DNA from: Pseudanabaena minima
Lineage (GTDB): Bacteria > Cyanobacteriota > Cyanobacteriia > Pseudanabaenales > Pseudanabaenaceae
Assembly (NCBI RefSeq): GCF_051131155.1
Contig: NZ_CP159508.1
Coordinates: 1,302,001 to 1,366,000 of the forward strand
DNA length: 64,000 bases
Direction: 5' to 3'
Position 1 is the stretch's first letter. Each line of letters starts with the position of its first letter. The translations under genes were made by a program, and so were the position numbers. The notes beneath the pieces were generated by a model. The model saw only the letters and a program-made list of their open reading frames with translations, had not been told where the DNA came from and searched no databases. Positions 16,480 to 25,337 of the stretch are shown one piece after another.

Positions 16480-17472
16480 ATGAACCAACTTCTTAGCGCC
16501 TTTACTTTGTTTTTAAGCCTCCTTGTGGAAGCGATACCATTTTTGTTGATGGGGGTTTTGCTGTCGGGAGCTTTATTAATCTTTGTAGATGAGCGGAAAC
16601 TGATCGCGATATTACCCAAAAATCCATTTCTAGGCGCATTAGCAGGAAGCTTGCTAGGATTTATGTTTCCTGTGTGCGAGTGTGGCAATGTGCCTGTGGC
16701 AAGGCGGCTCATCTCGCAAGGTGCACCAATCTCGGTGGCGATCAGCTTTTTAATGGCTGCGCCAACGATTAATCCTGTAGTGATTTGGGCAACTTGGACA
16801 GCCTTTCGCGATCAGCCTGAAATTGCAGTTTTACGAGTTGTGCTGTCATTTATGGTGGCTAACATTGTGGCGATGGTATTTAGCTCTCAAAAGGATTTAC
16901 GCGCCATTTTGCAACCCAATATTGCGATCGCCTTACCAGCGCCCAAAGTCAAAGCAGGAGCCGTTCCTGTGGGGACATTTTTTTTAGGCGAAGATCGCAG
17001 TCAACCTTTAGATTTTGCGGGTTATCTGTCGTCAAACAATCAACAAATTATCACAAAGTCTTTGCCTGATCGCTTAAATCTCCTATTAGATAATACCCTC
17101 GCAGAAATGCGTGAGTTAGGTGCGATTTTGGTGATGGGTAGTGCGATCGCCGCCGTTATCCAAGTCTGGGTTCCCCGCGATATTATCCTGAGTTTAGGGC
17201 AAGGTCCTGTTAGTTCGATTTTAGCCATGATGATTTTGGCTGCGATCGTTTCGATCTGCTCGACGGTGGATGCATTTTTTGCTCTATCCTTTGCTGCAAC
17301 CTTTACGGGCGGATCATTACTTGCATTTCTCGTTTTTGGCCCGATCATCGATCTCAAGGCGATCGGCTTGATTTTAACGATTTTTAAAAAACGAGCCGTG
17401 GTTTATATGTTTGTACTGACCGCCCAACTAACATTTTTAAGCTGTCTATTTATCAACTTTCAGATTCGTTAA
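16480..17472 (+). CDS. UPF0718 / DUF318 permease (YraQ family)
   Basis: 330 residues, about eight hydrophobic helices. The N-terminal pattern EAIPFLLMGVLLSG and the cysteine motif FPVCECGNVPVARRLISQGAP are the family signature; MAAPTINPVVIWATWTAF follows. A cytoplasmic loop occupies about 145-205, and the C-terminal half repeats the fold (DAFFALSFAATFTGGSLLAF). Members are proposed transporters, some linked to metalloid resistance, but no such genes flank it. ATG at 16480. Confidence 0.85.
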   Translation: MNQLLSAFTLFLSLLVEAIPFLLMGVLLSGALLIFVDERKLIAILPKNPFLGALAGSLLGFMFPVCECGNVPVARRLISQGAPISVAISFLMAAPTINPVVIWATWTAFRDQPEIAVLRVVLSFMVANIVAMVFSSQKDLRAILQPNIAIALPAPKVKAGAVPVGTFFLGEDRSQPLDFAGYLSSNNQQIITKSLPDRLNLLLDNTLAEMRELGAILVMGSAIAAVIQVWVPRDIILSLGQGPVSSILAMMILAAIVSICSTVDAFFALSFAATFTGGSLLAFLVFGPIIDLKAIGLILTIFKKRAVVYMFVLTAQLTFLSCLFINFQIR

Positions 17473-17504
17473 AAACGCCAACCCTTTTAATTTCCCTTAC
17501 AAAG

Positions 17505-17671
17505 GCTACCGTTTGCACACAAGTCTTCAAGTCAACAGTTAATAGCCCCCTAGCCACCAATTCTGGGGAAACAAGAAAATAAAAGTCTTTCAAAGTCCCC
17601 CAGAATTGGGGGATTTAGGGGGCTTAGATCCATCGAAACGTAGACAGTTAGACTTGTGTGTACATGGTAGC
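17505..17671. mobile_element. MITE-like element with long imperfect terminal inverted repeats
   Basis: GCTACC...CACACAAGTCT at the left and AGACTTGTGTG...GGTAGC at the right form inverted ends that stay similar for about 60 bp, including GCCCCCTA and CCAATTCTGGGG. The inner sequence CCCCAGAATTGGGGGATTT is a repeat I know from many cyanobacterial intergenic regions. No ORF inside. 167 bp. Confidence 0.65.
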
Positions 17672-17690
17672 TTACGAAGGTAGGCAGCGA

Positions 17691-17808
17691 TTCTCATTAT
17701 AAAAATCGGGTTTTTGAAAGCCCACTGGCGGGCTTTCAAAAACCCGATTTGGTTGTTTCCAGCACCTTTGGCGCTGGAAACAACCAAATCGGGTTCATAA
17801 TAAGAATT
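17691..17808. repeat. Compound palindrome: two stem-loops inside outer inverted arms
   Basis: Stem 1: 17703-17723 with 17730-17750 (AAATCGGGTTTTTGAAAGCCC), perfect. Stem 2: 17751-17763 with 17773-17785 (GGTTGTTTCCAGC), perfect. AAATCGGGTT is then repeated, and ATTCTCATTATAAA (left) and TTCATAATAAGAAT (right) form outer arms. It lies 90 bp upstream of the DUF3102-like gene. Confidence 0.75.
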
Positions 17809-17897
17809 TCTGGAAGGCTGGGCTGGGGATATTTTTTAGATCGGGTAGTATTAACAAGGGCAAAATTGCCCTTATCCCCTAGTTATTAAATCAAAGG

Positions 17898-18968
17898 TTG
17901 TCTGTGTCCGTGAGCGAATCTGTACTCGAAACAATTTCCGTTGCATCTATTCCCAATGAAGCTTTAGCCAGTCTTGATCTAACAGATTTTTCGCTTAACT
18001 TGCCAGATCCTAATGATGAAGGTTTAGCTGAAGGTCAATTTTTGGCTGAAGTCGATCAGGCTTGGCAAGTATGCGATCGCTTTGATTTGCAGACCGATAT
18101 TTGGCGCGGTAGAATCTTGCGGACTGTACGCGATCGCGAAAAAGCAAATGGAGAAGGGCGCGGTACGGGATTTTTAAAATGGTTGCAAGAGCGGGAAATC
18201 AGTAAGTCTCAGGCTTATTCATGGATTCAACTAGCTAATAGTGCCGACACCTTAATGGCGGATGGGCAGCTAGATGCTGATGATATCCGTCAATTTAGTA
18301 AGAGAGCTTTTTTGGAAACTGCCCAAGCTTCTACGGAAGTACAACAATTGATTGTTGATGCGGCGAGAAATGGCGAAAAGATTACCCGTCGTGAAGTTCG
18401 GCAACTTTCCGATGAATGGACATCCATGAGTTCTGATCACCTTCCCGATGAGCTAAAAGAAAAAATTGCCGCCCATACAATTCCCACTCGCTATGTTGCA
18501 CCCTTAGTGCGCGAAATTGATAAACTGCCTGAAGCCTATCAAACTCCACTCAAACAGGCGATCGCTGATGGTTCTGATTTGGATAACATTAAACTTGTCA
18601 CGGCTGATGCTCAAAGGCTAACTAAATATTTGACTAATACGAGTCAAGTCCAAGCGATCGCTAACCGCTCAGTTAATATCGATCTTGCCCTCGAAGAAGC
18701 CCTAAGATTGGGATGTCTCAAACTTGCCTCGGATTTAGTTAGCCAAGCCTCACAACTGGAACAGGCGATCGCAAAGCTATACAGCGCATGGAAGCGTGTC
18801 TCGACATCAGCCGATCAGTTATATGTGGAGGCGGGTGCAAGTACTCCCAATTTAATCGACTTGCTGAATTCTCTTGATTCCCTAGCCAATCAAAATGTCG
18901 CGGTACAGATTGGGAATGATCGCTCAGGGCGGACAATTCGTTTACAAATTACTGAAGAAGATCAATAG
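17898..18968 (+). CDS. DUF3102-like cyanobacterial protein of unknown function
   Basis: Up to 356 residues from TTG 17898; nearby GTG codons at 17904 and 17910 are equally possible starts. The region WRGRILRTVRDREKANGEG...GFLKWLQEREISKSQAYSWI (about residues 65-112) has the helix-turn-helix-like pattern seen in DUF3102 and ParB-adjacent proteins of phages and plasmids. A helical middle and a tail with NLIDLLNSLDSL follow. DNA binding is inferred only. A hairpin follows the stop. Confidence 0.6.
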   Translation: MSVSVSESVLETISVASIPNEALASLDLTDFSLNLPDPNDEGLAEGQFLAEVDQAWQVCDRFDLQTDIWRGRILRTVRDREKANGEGRGTGFLKWLQEREISKSQAYSWIQLANSADTLMADGQLDADDIRQFSKRAFLETAQASTEVQQLIVDAARNGEKITRREVRQLSDEWTSMSSDHLPDELKEKIAAHTIPTRYVAPLVREIDKLPEAYQTPLKQAIADGSDLDNIKLVTADAQRLTKYLTNTSQVQAIANRSVNIDLALEEALRLGCLKLASDLVSQASQLEQAIAKLYSAWKRVSTSADQLYVEAGASTPNLIDLLNSLDSLANQNVAVQIGNDRSGRTIRLQITEEDQ

Positions 18969-19023
18969 ATGCAGAGATGGAGATTCCCGACTTTTTTGCG
19001 ATCAAATCTTCAGGTAATTGTTT

Positions 19024-19048
19024 GAGCCTCTGCCTTCGGCTGAGGCTC
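19024..19048. terminator. Stem-loop after the DUF3102-like gene
   Basis: GAGCCTC (19024-19030) pairs with GAGGCTC (19042-19048) and the loop contains GCC-TTC-GGC. It is the only structure between 18968 and the Uma2 gene. No long T-run follows, so termination strength is uncertain. Confidence 0.5.
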
Positions 19049-19102
19049 ACTTGAAAACCGCTATGTTAAAATCATCATCAATACAACCTAACTGAGTTAA
19101 AC

Positions 19103-19789
19103 ATGACTATTACGGTTAGTGCAAAGGCAAACGATCCAAAAAATAGCGTAGAAGTCAAACCAGAAATTGAGTCTGACGTTTGGTTAAAAGCATCTTGGGA
19201 TAAATTTCTAGCTCTTACTGAAGAACCAAGCTTAGATAAAGCTCGATTTTACTACGACCAGAATTTAATGAGGATTGAAATGTCACCCGTTGGACCAATT
19301 CACGCTCATGAGAATGGAGTTGTTTATAAAGTAATTAGCATATTTGCATCGTTTGCAGATATTTGTATTTATGAGTATTTAAATTGTAGTTTCAGGAAAA
19401 ATGGTGATGCTGAATTTCAGCCTGATATGGTTTTCTATCTTGGCAATGGCTTAAAAATCCCTCCTAGAAATAATGCCATAGTTGATGTGAATGAGTTTGA
19501 TTTACCGACTCTAGTTGTAGAAATTTCCGCAACAACTATTCAAGATGATTTAGGTTACAAGAGATTGCTATACGAACGTTTAGGAATTCAGGAATACTGG
19601 GCAGTAAATGCTAGTACATCAGAGGTATTTGCTTTTGCGATCGCTGAAGGCCGTAGTGGTAGAATTACAGAATCACAAGTTCTCAAAGGTCTAGATATAT
19701 CTAAAGTTGAGGAAGCATTACAGCTAAGTTATGTGCAAGATGATGGCGCAATTACAAAATGGATATTTCAGACTTTTGCCAAATCCTAA
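19103..19789 (+). CDS. Uma2-family (DUF820) PD-(D/E)XK nuclease-like protein
   Basis: 228 residues. The Uma2 core is seen in FQPDMVFYLG (acidic residue of the PD motif), LPTLVVEISATT (E of ExS/ExL), DDLGYKRLLYERLGIQEYWAVN (the conserved K-x-x-x-Y...YW block). Uma2 proteins are greatly expanded in cyanobacteria; most have unknown targets. The gene ends 3 bp before recQ starts, so the two are very likely co-transcribed and may be translationally coupled. Confidence 0.88.
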   Translation: MTITVSAKANDPKNSVEVKPEIESDVWLKASWDKFLALTEEPSLDKARFYYDQNLMRIEMSPVGPIHAHENGVVYKVISIFASFADICIYEYLNCSFRKNGDAEFQPDMVFYLGNGLKIPPRNNAIVDVNEFDLPTLVVEISATTIQDDLGYKRLLYERLGIQEYWAVNASTSEVFAFAIAEGRSGRITESQVLKGLDISKVEEALQLSYVQDDGAITKWIFQTFAKS

Positions 19790-19792
19790 TCT

Positions 19793-22018
19793 ATGACAAA
19801 TAGCGATTCTCTACAGCAAGCGCTGAAACAGTATTTTGGGTACGAATCCTTTCGGGCAGGGCAGCGCGAGATCATCGAAGCAAGTATGTCAGGGCGCGAC
19901 ACCTTGGCGATTATGCCTACGGGTGGCGGTAAATCGATTTGTTTTCAATTACCTGCTTTGCTCAAAACGGGTGTAACCATCGTCATTTCGCCATTAATTG
20001 CTTTAATGCAAGATCAAGTTACAGCGCTCAAAGAGAATGGAATTGGCGCGACTTTTCTGAATAGTACCCTATCAGGAAGAGAGACTAATCAGCGATCGCA
20101 AGCTATTTTGAATGGAGCAATTAAATTAGTTTACGTCGCTCCCGAACGTCTATTTGCGGAACAGTTTCTCGAATTTCTAAATATTGTTAAAAACAAAATT
20201 GGGATTGCAGGATTTGCGATCGATGAAGCGCATTGCGTTTCGGAATGGGGACATGATTTTCGTCCTGAATATCGTCAACTAAGTCGAATTCGGCAAATAT
20301 TTCCTGATGTACCGATGATTGGCTTGACGGCTACAGCAACCGAAAGAGTCCGTGAAGATATTAGCCAGCAGTTAGAACTAAAAAATCCCTATATTCATGT
20401 CGCTAGTTTCAATCGTTCTAATCTCTATTATGAAGTTGTTCCGAAGCAGGGTAATGAGCAAACCTATGTCAATCTCTTACGTCAGATCAAACGCCTACAG
20501 GGCTCAGGCATAGTTTATTGCCTCAGTCGCAAGCGCGTCGATGAAATAGCTAGCCGTCTCCAAGAAGATGGCATCGAAGCAATTCCCTATCATGCAGGAC
20601 TGGGAAATAAAGAACGGGAAGAAAATCAAACAAGATGGATTCGTGACGATGTACAGGTAATGGTCGCAACTGTTGCCTTTGGGATGGGAATTAATAAACC
20701 TGATGTAAGGTTTGTGATTCATTACGATTTACCACGCAATATTGAAGGCTATTATCAAGAGTCTGGACGGGCAGGACGTGATGGTGAGGATTCGCACTGT
20801 ACTTTGTTTTTGGGATATGGAGATCTAGAAACAATCAAGTATCTCATTGCTCAAAAAGTTGATCCGCACACTAATGAGCCATTGGAAGCAGAACAGAGAA
20901 TTGCTCAACAGCAACTCCGTCAAGTTGTAGACTATGCCGAAGGTGTTGCCTGTCGCCGCACAATTCTCCTTCGCTATTTTGGTGAACATTTTCAAGGTGA
21001 TTGTGCTAATTGTGATAATTGTCTCACACCTAAGCCCATGGAAGATTGGACAGTAGAATCCCAAAAGTTTTTATCCTGTGTGGCAAGAACTAAAGAGCGA
21101 TTTGGCGCAGGACATATTATTGATGTATTACGAGGTTCACGCAAAGAGAAAGTATTGCAGCATGGACATGAGAATCTCTCAACCTATGGTATTGGGAAAG
21201 ATCGCAGTCTTGATGAATGGCGACAACTTTCGCGATCGCTAATTCATCAAGGGCTATTAACCCAAACAACTGATGGTTATGGCATTCTCAAGCTCAATGA
21301 TCGTAGTTGGGAAGTCATGCGAAACCAGCGAAATGTATTGTTACCAATAGAACGCGATACTGAGCCTGCCTCTGTTGCTGATCGTGAAAGCATAAAAGAA
21401 AGAGCCGTTGATGTGGATATTCTCTTTGAGAGATTGCGATTACTACGTAAAGATCTTGCCGATGAGCAGGAAGTACCGCCCTATGTGATTTTTAGTAATG
21501 CGACTCTTAATCAAATGGCTGAGCAACAACCCACTAATCGCAAAGATTTCGCTAAATTGTCGGGGGTTGGTGCAAAGAAGCTAGAGCAATATGCTGATGA
21601 TTTCATTGCGATTATTCTCGAACATCATCTTAAATATCCGCCTGCGGAACCTACTGAATCAACTGCATCTAGAGTTAAACAGGAATCAACACCAAAATCA
21701 AAACTATCAAAAGCGAGTACGCAGCGCGAAACCCTAGCTATGTATGAGAATGGCTTAGATGTTGATGAAATCGCTCGCGATCGCGGACTTAAACCTGCAA
21801 CAGTCTGGACACATCTAGTCCAATTACTTGAAGCTGGTTATGCAATTAACTGCGATCGCCTTGTGCCACCAGAACGTCAAACTGTAATTTATGAAGCCCT
21901 AGATGCGATCGGTGGAGATTCCTTACGCAATCTCTTCGATCACCTGCGTGAGGAATATACCTATGATGAAATTAAGATCATTCGCGCCATTTGGCAAAAC
22001 GAAAAAGAACCTTTATAG
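19793..22018 (+). CDS. recQ: ATP-dependent DNA helicase RecQ
   Basis: 741 residues. Helicase core with Walker A MPTGGGKS (about 46-53), DEAH box DEAHCVSEWGHDFRPEYRQL, and motif VI QESGRAGRDG. The RecQ-C-terminal zinc site is visible as CRRTILLRYFGE...CANCDNC (about 390-412). An HRDC-like domain (LRLLRKDLADEQEVPPYVIF, about 545) follows, then a helix-turn-helix tail (TLAMYENGLDVDEIARDRGL). It unwinds DNA 3' to 5' in recombination and repair. Starts 3 bp after the Uma2 gene. Confidence 0.96.
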   Translation: MTNSDSLQQALKQYFGYESFRAGQREIIEASMSGRDTLAIMPTGGGKSICFQLPALLKTGVTIVISPLIALMQDQVTALKENGIGATFLNSTLSGRETNQRSQAILNGAIKLVYVAPERLFAEQFLEFLNIVKNKIGIAGFAIDEAHCVSEWGHDFRPEYRQLSRIRQIFPDVPMIGLTATATERVREDISQQLELKNPYIHVASFNRSNLYYEVVPKQGNEQTYVNLLRQIKRLQGSGIVYCLSRKRVDEIASRLQEDGIEAIPYHAGLGNKEREENQTRWIRDDVQVMVATVAFGMGINKPDVRFVIHYDLPRNIEGYYQESGRAGRDGEDSHCTLFLGYGDLETIKYLIAQKVDPHTNEPLEAEQRIAQQQLRQVVDYAEGVACRRTILLRYFGEHFQGDCANCDNCLTPKPMEDWTVESQKFLSCVARTKERFGAGHIIDVLRGSRKEKVLQHGHENLSTYGIGKDRSLDEWRQLSRSLIHQGLLTQTTDGYGILKLNDRSWEVMRNQRNVLLPIERDTEPASVADRESIKERAVDVDILFERLRLLRKDLADEQEVPPYVIFSNATLNQMAEQQPTNRKDFAKLSGVGAKKLEQYADDFIAIILEHHLKYPPAEPTESTASRVKQESTPKSKLSKASTQRETLAMYENGLDVDEIARDRGLKPATVWTHLVQLLEAGYAINCDRLVPPERQTVIYEALDAIGGDSLRNLFDHLREEYTYDEIKIIRAIWQNEKEPL

Positions 22019-22167
22019 ACCCCATATGGCAACTTAAGAAGCTTTATCAATGCGTCTATGTTTGTTTGGGTAATAGAAATTTGATCATTTCGCATTCTTA
22101 ATTGTTTAGACTACTTGTATAAAGGTTTTTCACTTTTGAGTCCTCTTCCTAAAATAATAAATTAGTT

Positions 22168-22776
22168 CTATAAGTGAGACGATAGAATCTTTAGGCATAA
22201 ATTTTCTGCAATACCTATAGGTAGAGTATGTTCAGGTACATTTTCTCCATGAGCAATATCATTACGAACTTTTTTCAATAATTTAAAGTTTGTAATGTCA
22301 TTATCATCAATATTTTCCCAAATCAATATTGCACACCAATGAAAGCGCTGTAAAAGTGTGACACTTTCTTTTTGTTGTTCTAAGAAAAACTTTTCACCTG
22401 ATATTTTAATTCTATCAGGAATGTTATTGATATCATTTACATAGTTCTGAAAGTCAATTTTTTTAAATACTTGATGTGTATATATTTCTAATACAAAGAA
22501 AAAATATAAGAATTGCTTAAGTCTATCTTCTTCTTCCATTGCTAAATGAAGAAATGAACTAACTTTTGAGTCTAAGTCACTATATAGCCTCATTGAATTA
22601 TTTATTACAGCTTTTATATTGGCTGGGGTTACATTTGTAGAAGAGAATCCTCTAATTGAAACCTCTAGCTGCAAATCATAGATGTTTTCTCCTAACTTTG
22701 TTTTTCCATATATTTCAGTAGACCTCTTGCAGAACCAAAAATATGTTAGATTTATAAGCTTTTTATCAGATCTCAA
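22168..22776 (-). pseudogene. HEPN-motif protein gene, 5' end replaced by an insertion sequence
   Basis: The present frame (202 aa) begins at an ATG inside the IS5-type element at 22776 and runs through 19 IS-encoded residues into the native sequence TEIYGKTKLGENIYDLQLEV. Removing the element and one TA copy joins it in frame to ATG GAA AAT AAT at 23670, giving MENNTEIYGKTKL. Near the C-terminus (about R171-H176) is KVRNDIAHGENV, the R-x4-H motif of HEPN nucleases, here in the R-N-x-I-A-H-G form. The gene follows xisI on the same strand. Whether the fused frame is expressed is unknown. Confidence 0.6.
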
Positions 22777-23657
22777 ATTAAGCGATGAAATACGAAGCCA
22801 GTCAAAATCTATCAGCGACAGAATTTAAACGGTTATTTGGGGTAAGAAGAGAAACATTTGCGCAAATGACGGAACTAATGCAACAAGCAGCCCAAAGCAA
22901 AGGACAAGGCGGTGTAGAACCAAAGCTAAGTCTAGAAGACCAAATATTGGTTACTTTGCAGTATTGGCGTGAATATAGCACCTATTTTCATATTGCTAGC
23001 GACTGGGAAGTGTCAGAATCGACGATTTGCCGCATCGTCAAAAAAGTAGAAAATGTCTTAATTAAATCGAAAAAGTTTCGGTTAGCAGGAAAAAAGTCAT
23101 TGTGGCAGGAGAAGGCTCCAGCCATAATTGCCATTGATGTAACTGAGACAAAGGTTGAGCGCCCTAAATATCACCAGAAACATTTTTATAGCGGTAAGAA
23201 AAAGCATCATGCCCTCAAAGCCCAATTGGTGGTCGATCTGACTAATTTCAAGATAGTTTGTACCGCTTACGGTAAGGGCAAGCAGCATGATTTCTCATTA
23301 TTCAAGGCAAGTGGAGTTCATTTTCACGCACAGACACAAGGTTTGGCAGACAAGGGTTATCAAGGCTTACAAAAGTTGCATCCTAACTCGCAAATTCCTA
23401 TCAAAAAGCCTCACAATGGCTCATTATCCAAGGAGGATAAGCGTTGTAATCGCCAACTTGCACGTCAACGTATTGCGATTGAGCATGTTAATCGTCGCTT
23501 GAAGATTTTTAAGATTCTCTCTTTACCTTATCGTAATCGTCGTCGTCGTTTTGGTTTGCGTTGTAATTTGATTGCTGCCATTTATAACTTTGAAGTCGCT
23601 CTTGTTGCTTCTAAAACTTTCTCTGCTCTGGATTAATTTTCAGTTCTGCAAGAGGTC
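22721..23657 (+). mobile_element. IS5-type insertion sequence (DDE_Tnp_4 kind), 937 bp
   Basis: Terminal inverted repeats GACCTCTTGCAGAAC (22721-22735) and GTTCTGCAAGAGGTC (23643-23657) are perfect over 15 bp. TA is duplicated on both sides. One transposase gene fills the element. It interrupts the HEPN-motif gene four codons after its inferred native start. Confidence 0.9.
22785..23636 (+). CDS. IS5-family transposase
   Basis: 283 residues, full length. An N-terminal helix-turn-helix (FKRLFGVRRETFAQMTEL; VSESTICRIVKKVENVL, about 75-92) is followed by the DDE domain: IAIDVTETKVERP (first D, about 117), LADKGYQGLQ (second D, about 188), and the E in RIAIEHVNRRLKIFKIL (about 234). These match the DDE_Tnp_4 type. 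The frame is intact, so the element may be active. Confidence 0.93.
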   Translation: MKYEASQNLSATEFKRLFGVRRETFAQMTELMQQAAQSKGQGGVEPKLSLEDQILVTLQYWREYSTYFHIASDWEVSESTICRIVKKVENVLIKSKKFRLAGKKSLWQEKAPAIIAIDVTETKVERPKYHQKHFYSGKKKHHALKAQLVVDLTNFKIVCTAYGKGKQHDFSLFKASGVHFHAQTQGLADKGYQGLQKLHPNSQIPIKKPHNGSLSKEDKRCNRQLARQRIAIEHVNRRLKIFKILSLPYRNRRRRFGLRCNLIAAIYNFEVALVASKTFSALD

Positions 23658-23670
23658 TATTATTTTCCAT
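23658..23670 (-). pseudogene. Detached 5' end of the HEPN-motif gene
   Basis: Reads ATG GAA AAT AAT A on the minus strand, the first codons of the interrupted gene. The frame is also open further upstream to 23715 (an ATG overlapping the xisI end), so the native start could be either. The remaining gap to xisI (23671-23722) holds nothing else. Confidence 0.5.
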
Positions 23671-23722
23671 CTTCCAAAACAAACCAATCAACCTTACGAT
23701 CAATTTTTCAATCTCCAAGTAC

Positions 23723-24058
23723 CTATACAACAGCATAGCCTGTATGTTTCCTTACATCAGGCGGATAAAAACCTAAAACAATCTTGTCTTTTGGTACACC
23801 TGCTGCTACTAACTCCTCAGTTATACTATCTTCAATTCCATCATAATGAATCCAGATTTTATCATTGATAATTTGTCCATGAAACAAACAACCATGTACC
23901 CTTAATCCCTTTTCCCATCCTTGATCCATTAGTAAAAAATGATTATGATCTTCGCTGATAATAAGAGTTGTTGTAATATCTCCATATCGATAGGGAATCT
24001 GAGTATATTGTTCAAGGACTTTTCTTAAAAGGTTTTGATATTCAGTTAGAGTTTCCAT
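23723..24058 (-). CDS. xisI: XisI-like protein
   Basis: 111 residues, normal length. METLTEYQNLLRKVLEQYTQ, then YGDITTTLIISEDHNHFLLMDQGWE, HIHxDGIEDSI-type segment (IWIHYDGIEDSITEELVAAG) and FYPPDVRKHTGYAVV are the family blocks. XisI together with XisH was identified as needed for excision of the fdxN element in Anabaena, but most cyanobacterial copies, like this one, are far from any such element. Its start overlaps the xisH end by 13 nt, indicating coupled expression. Confidence 0.93.
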   Translation of the reverse strand: METLTEYQNLLRKVLEQYTQIPYRYGDITTTLIISEDHNHFLLMDQGWEKGLRVHGCLFHGQIINDKIWIHYDGIEDSITEELVAAGVPKDKIVLGFYPPDVRKHTGYAVV

Positions 24059-24480
24059 TGTACTATCTCCTCATTTTCTGGATCAAATATGACTAGCCTC
24101 AAGTCAGTTTCATCAAGCATAAGCTGACCAATTTCTTCTGAAAAAATTTCACTAAACACAAGACGAGTTATTGCTAAATATAGTATCCTGTCTGGTTCTT
24201 GTTGCGCTAAAACTTTTGAATACAGTACAAATTGTCCTACAGCCTGTTCTAAATCATGAAGTTGCGATGGATTAAGAAAGCTCTTAATTTCAATAGCAAT
24301 TTTTTGTCCCTCTCGTTCGGCTGCTAATAATTTCTCTGCCCCTAAATCTACTAAAGCTTTCCGACGACCGATTTTCAAGGTCAAAGGATCATTTGTAATC
24401 TGCCAACCATCCTTTACTAAAGCTATTTTTACAGTATTATGGTAAATGTCTTTTGCCACTTTAGATTCCATATATCCCAT
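24046..24480 (-). CDS. xisH: XisH-like PD-(D/E)XK protein
   Basis: 144 residues; ATG at 24480 or, more like the family, at 24471 (MESKVAKDIYHNTVKIALVK). The nuclease-like core is D45 (LVDLGAE), E64 and K66 (IAIEIKSF), with NPSQLHDLEQAVGQFVLY after it. This is the endonuclease-like fold of XisH. Partner of XisI. The upstream neighbour mtfA ends 20 bp away on the same strand. No fdxN element or recombinase xisF is visible nearby, so an excision role here is not supported. Confidence 0.93.
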   Translation of the reverse strand: MGYMESKVAKDIYHNTVKIALVKDGWQITNDPLTLKIGRRKALVDLGAEKLLAAEREGQKIAIEIKSFLNPSQLHDLEQAVGQFVLYSKVLAQQEPDRILYLAITRLVFSEIFSEEIGQLMLDETDLRLVIFDPENEEIVQWKL

Positions 24481-24500
24481 ACATGCATAGAATTATAGCC

Positions 24501-25337
24501 TTAATTCTGCCATTGTCGAGGATCGAGGCGATAGTACCTCTGTAGTAGTTCATAAAGAGATGGATGCTTTTGATGTAACTGATTTGGCTTCTCGAAGAAT
24601 GTCTCAGTTGCCACTGCAAAAAATTCTGCAGGACTAGTTGCGCCATAACTATCAAGGATTGTCTTTTGACCATTTTCGACACGATCGCATAATTGCAAAT
24701 ATTCTGCCGACATTACCTGTTTCCACATCCCATAATCCAAAGCTCGCGCTAAAATTGGCACACCTTCTGCTCTACCATCCTCTTGATCAAGCTGATGTGC
24801 GAACTCATGTAGAATCACATTATGTCCATCTTTCCAATTGAGAACATCTTGCTGTATTTGCTCCCAAGAGAGGACTAGTTGATCCCTTGTCCATGACTCT
24901 CCTAATCTAGCGACACGGCGTTCTTCCACCACATAGCTATTCATTATCAACTCATTTACGATATAAGCATGGGGATATACGAGAACGGAGCGTAGGTTTG
25001 GGAAGTAGGTCTTACGATCGCTAAATAACAACAAACAAGCGATCGCAGCGATCGTCACTTTTATCTCTTCCGTAATTTGCAATCCTAGACAGCCAATAAA
25101 TTGCTTCTCTTTCAGAAATACTTGTATATAGCCGAGCAATTCTTTTTGCTGTTCAGAAGTCAAACTCTTATAAATAGAAAGATTACTTTCGATAATGCTT
25201 AACCATGACTTAGGAAATTGCTTTGCCATGATGCGATCACGTCGCCATTTGACAAACAATGGATAGCACAAAATTCCTATGGCGATCATACTAACCACAA
25301 TAGAAAAGATAATTGCTAAAACACTAGGAGGAATCAC
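24501..25337 (-). CDS. mtfA: MtfA-like zinc-dependent peptidase (M90)
   Basis: 278 residues. A hydrophobic helix covers residues 4-27 (SVLAIIFSIVVSMIAIGILCYP). The zinc-binding motif HEFAHQLDQEDG is at about residue 175, with the third ligand expected in SPAEFFAVATETFFEKP (about 235-250). In E. coli MtfA is a cytosolic aminopeptidase regulating PtsG through Mlc; cyanobacterial homologues have an added membrane anchor and unknown targets. Lies just upstream of xisH on the same strand. Confidence 0.85.
   Translation of the reverse strand: MIPPSVLAIIFSIVVSMIAIGILCYPLFVKWRRDRIMAKQFPKSWLSIIESNLSIYKSLTSEQQKELLGYIQVFLKEKQFIGCLGLQITEEIKVTIAAIACLLLFSDRKTYFPNLRSVLVYPHAYIVNELIMNSYVVEERRVARLGESWTRDQLVLSWEQIQQDVLNWKDGHNVILHEFAHQLDQEDGRAEGVPILARALDYGMWKQVMSAEYLQLCDRVENGQKTILDSYGATSPAEFFAVATETFFEKPNQLHQKHPSLYELLQRYYRLDPRQWQN

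Noticed and set aside
23723..24480. fdxN excision element
   Set aside because: xisH and xisI are present but no xisF recombinase, nif genes or element ends are seen.
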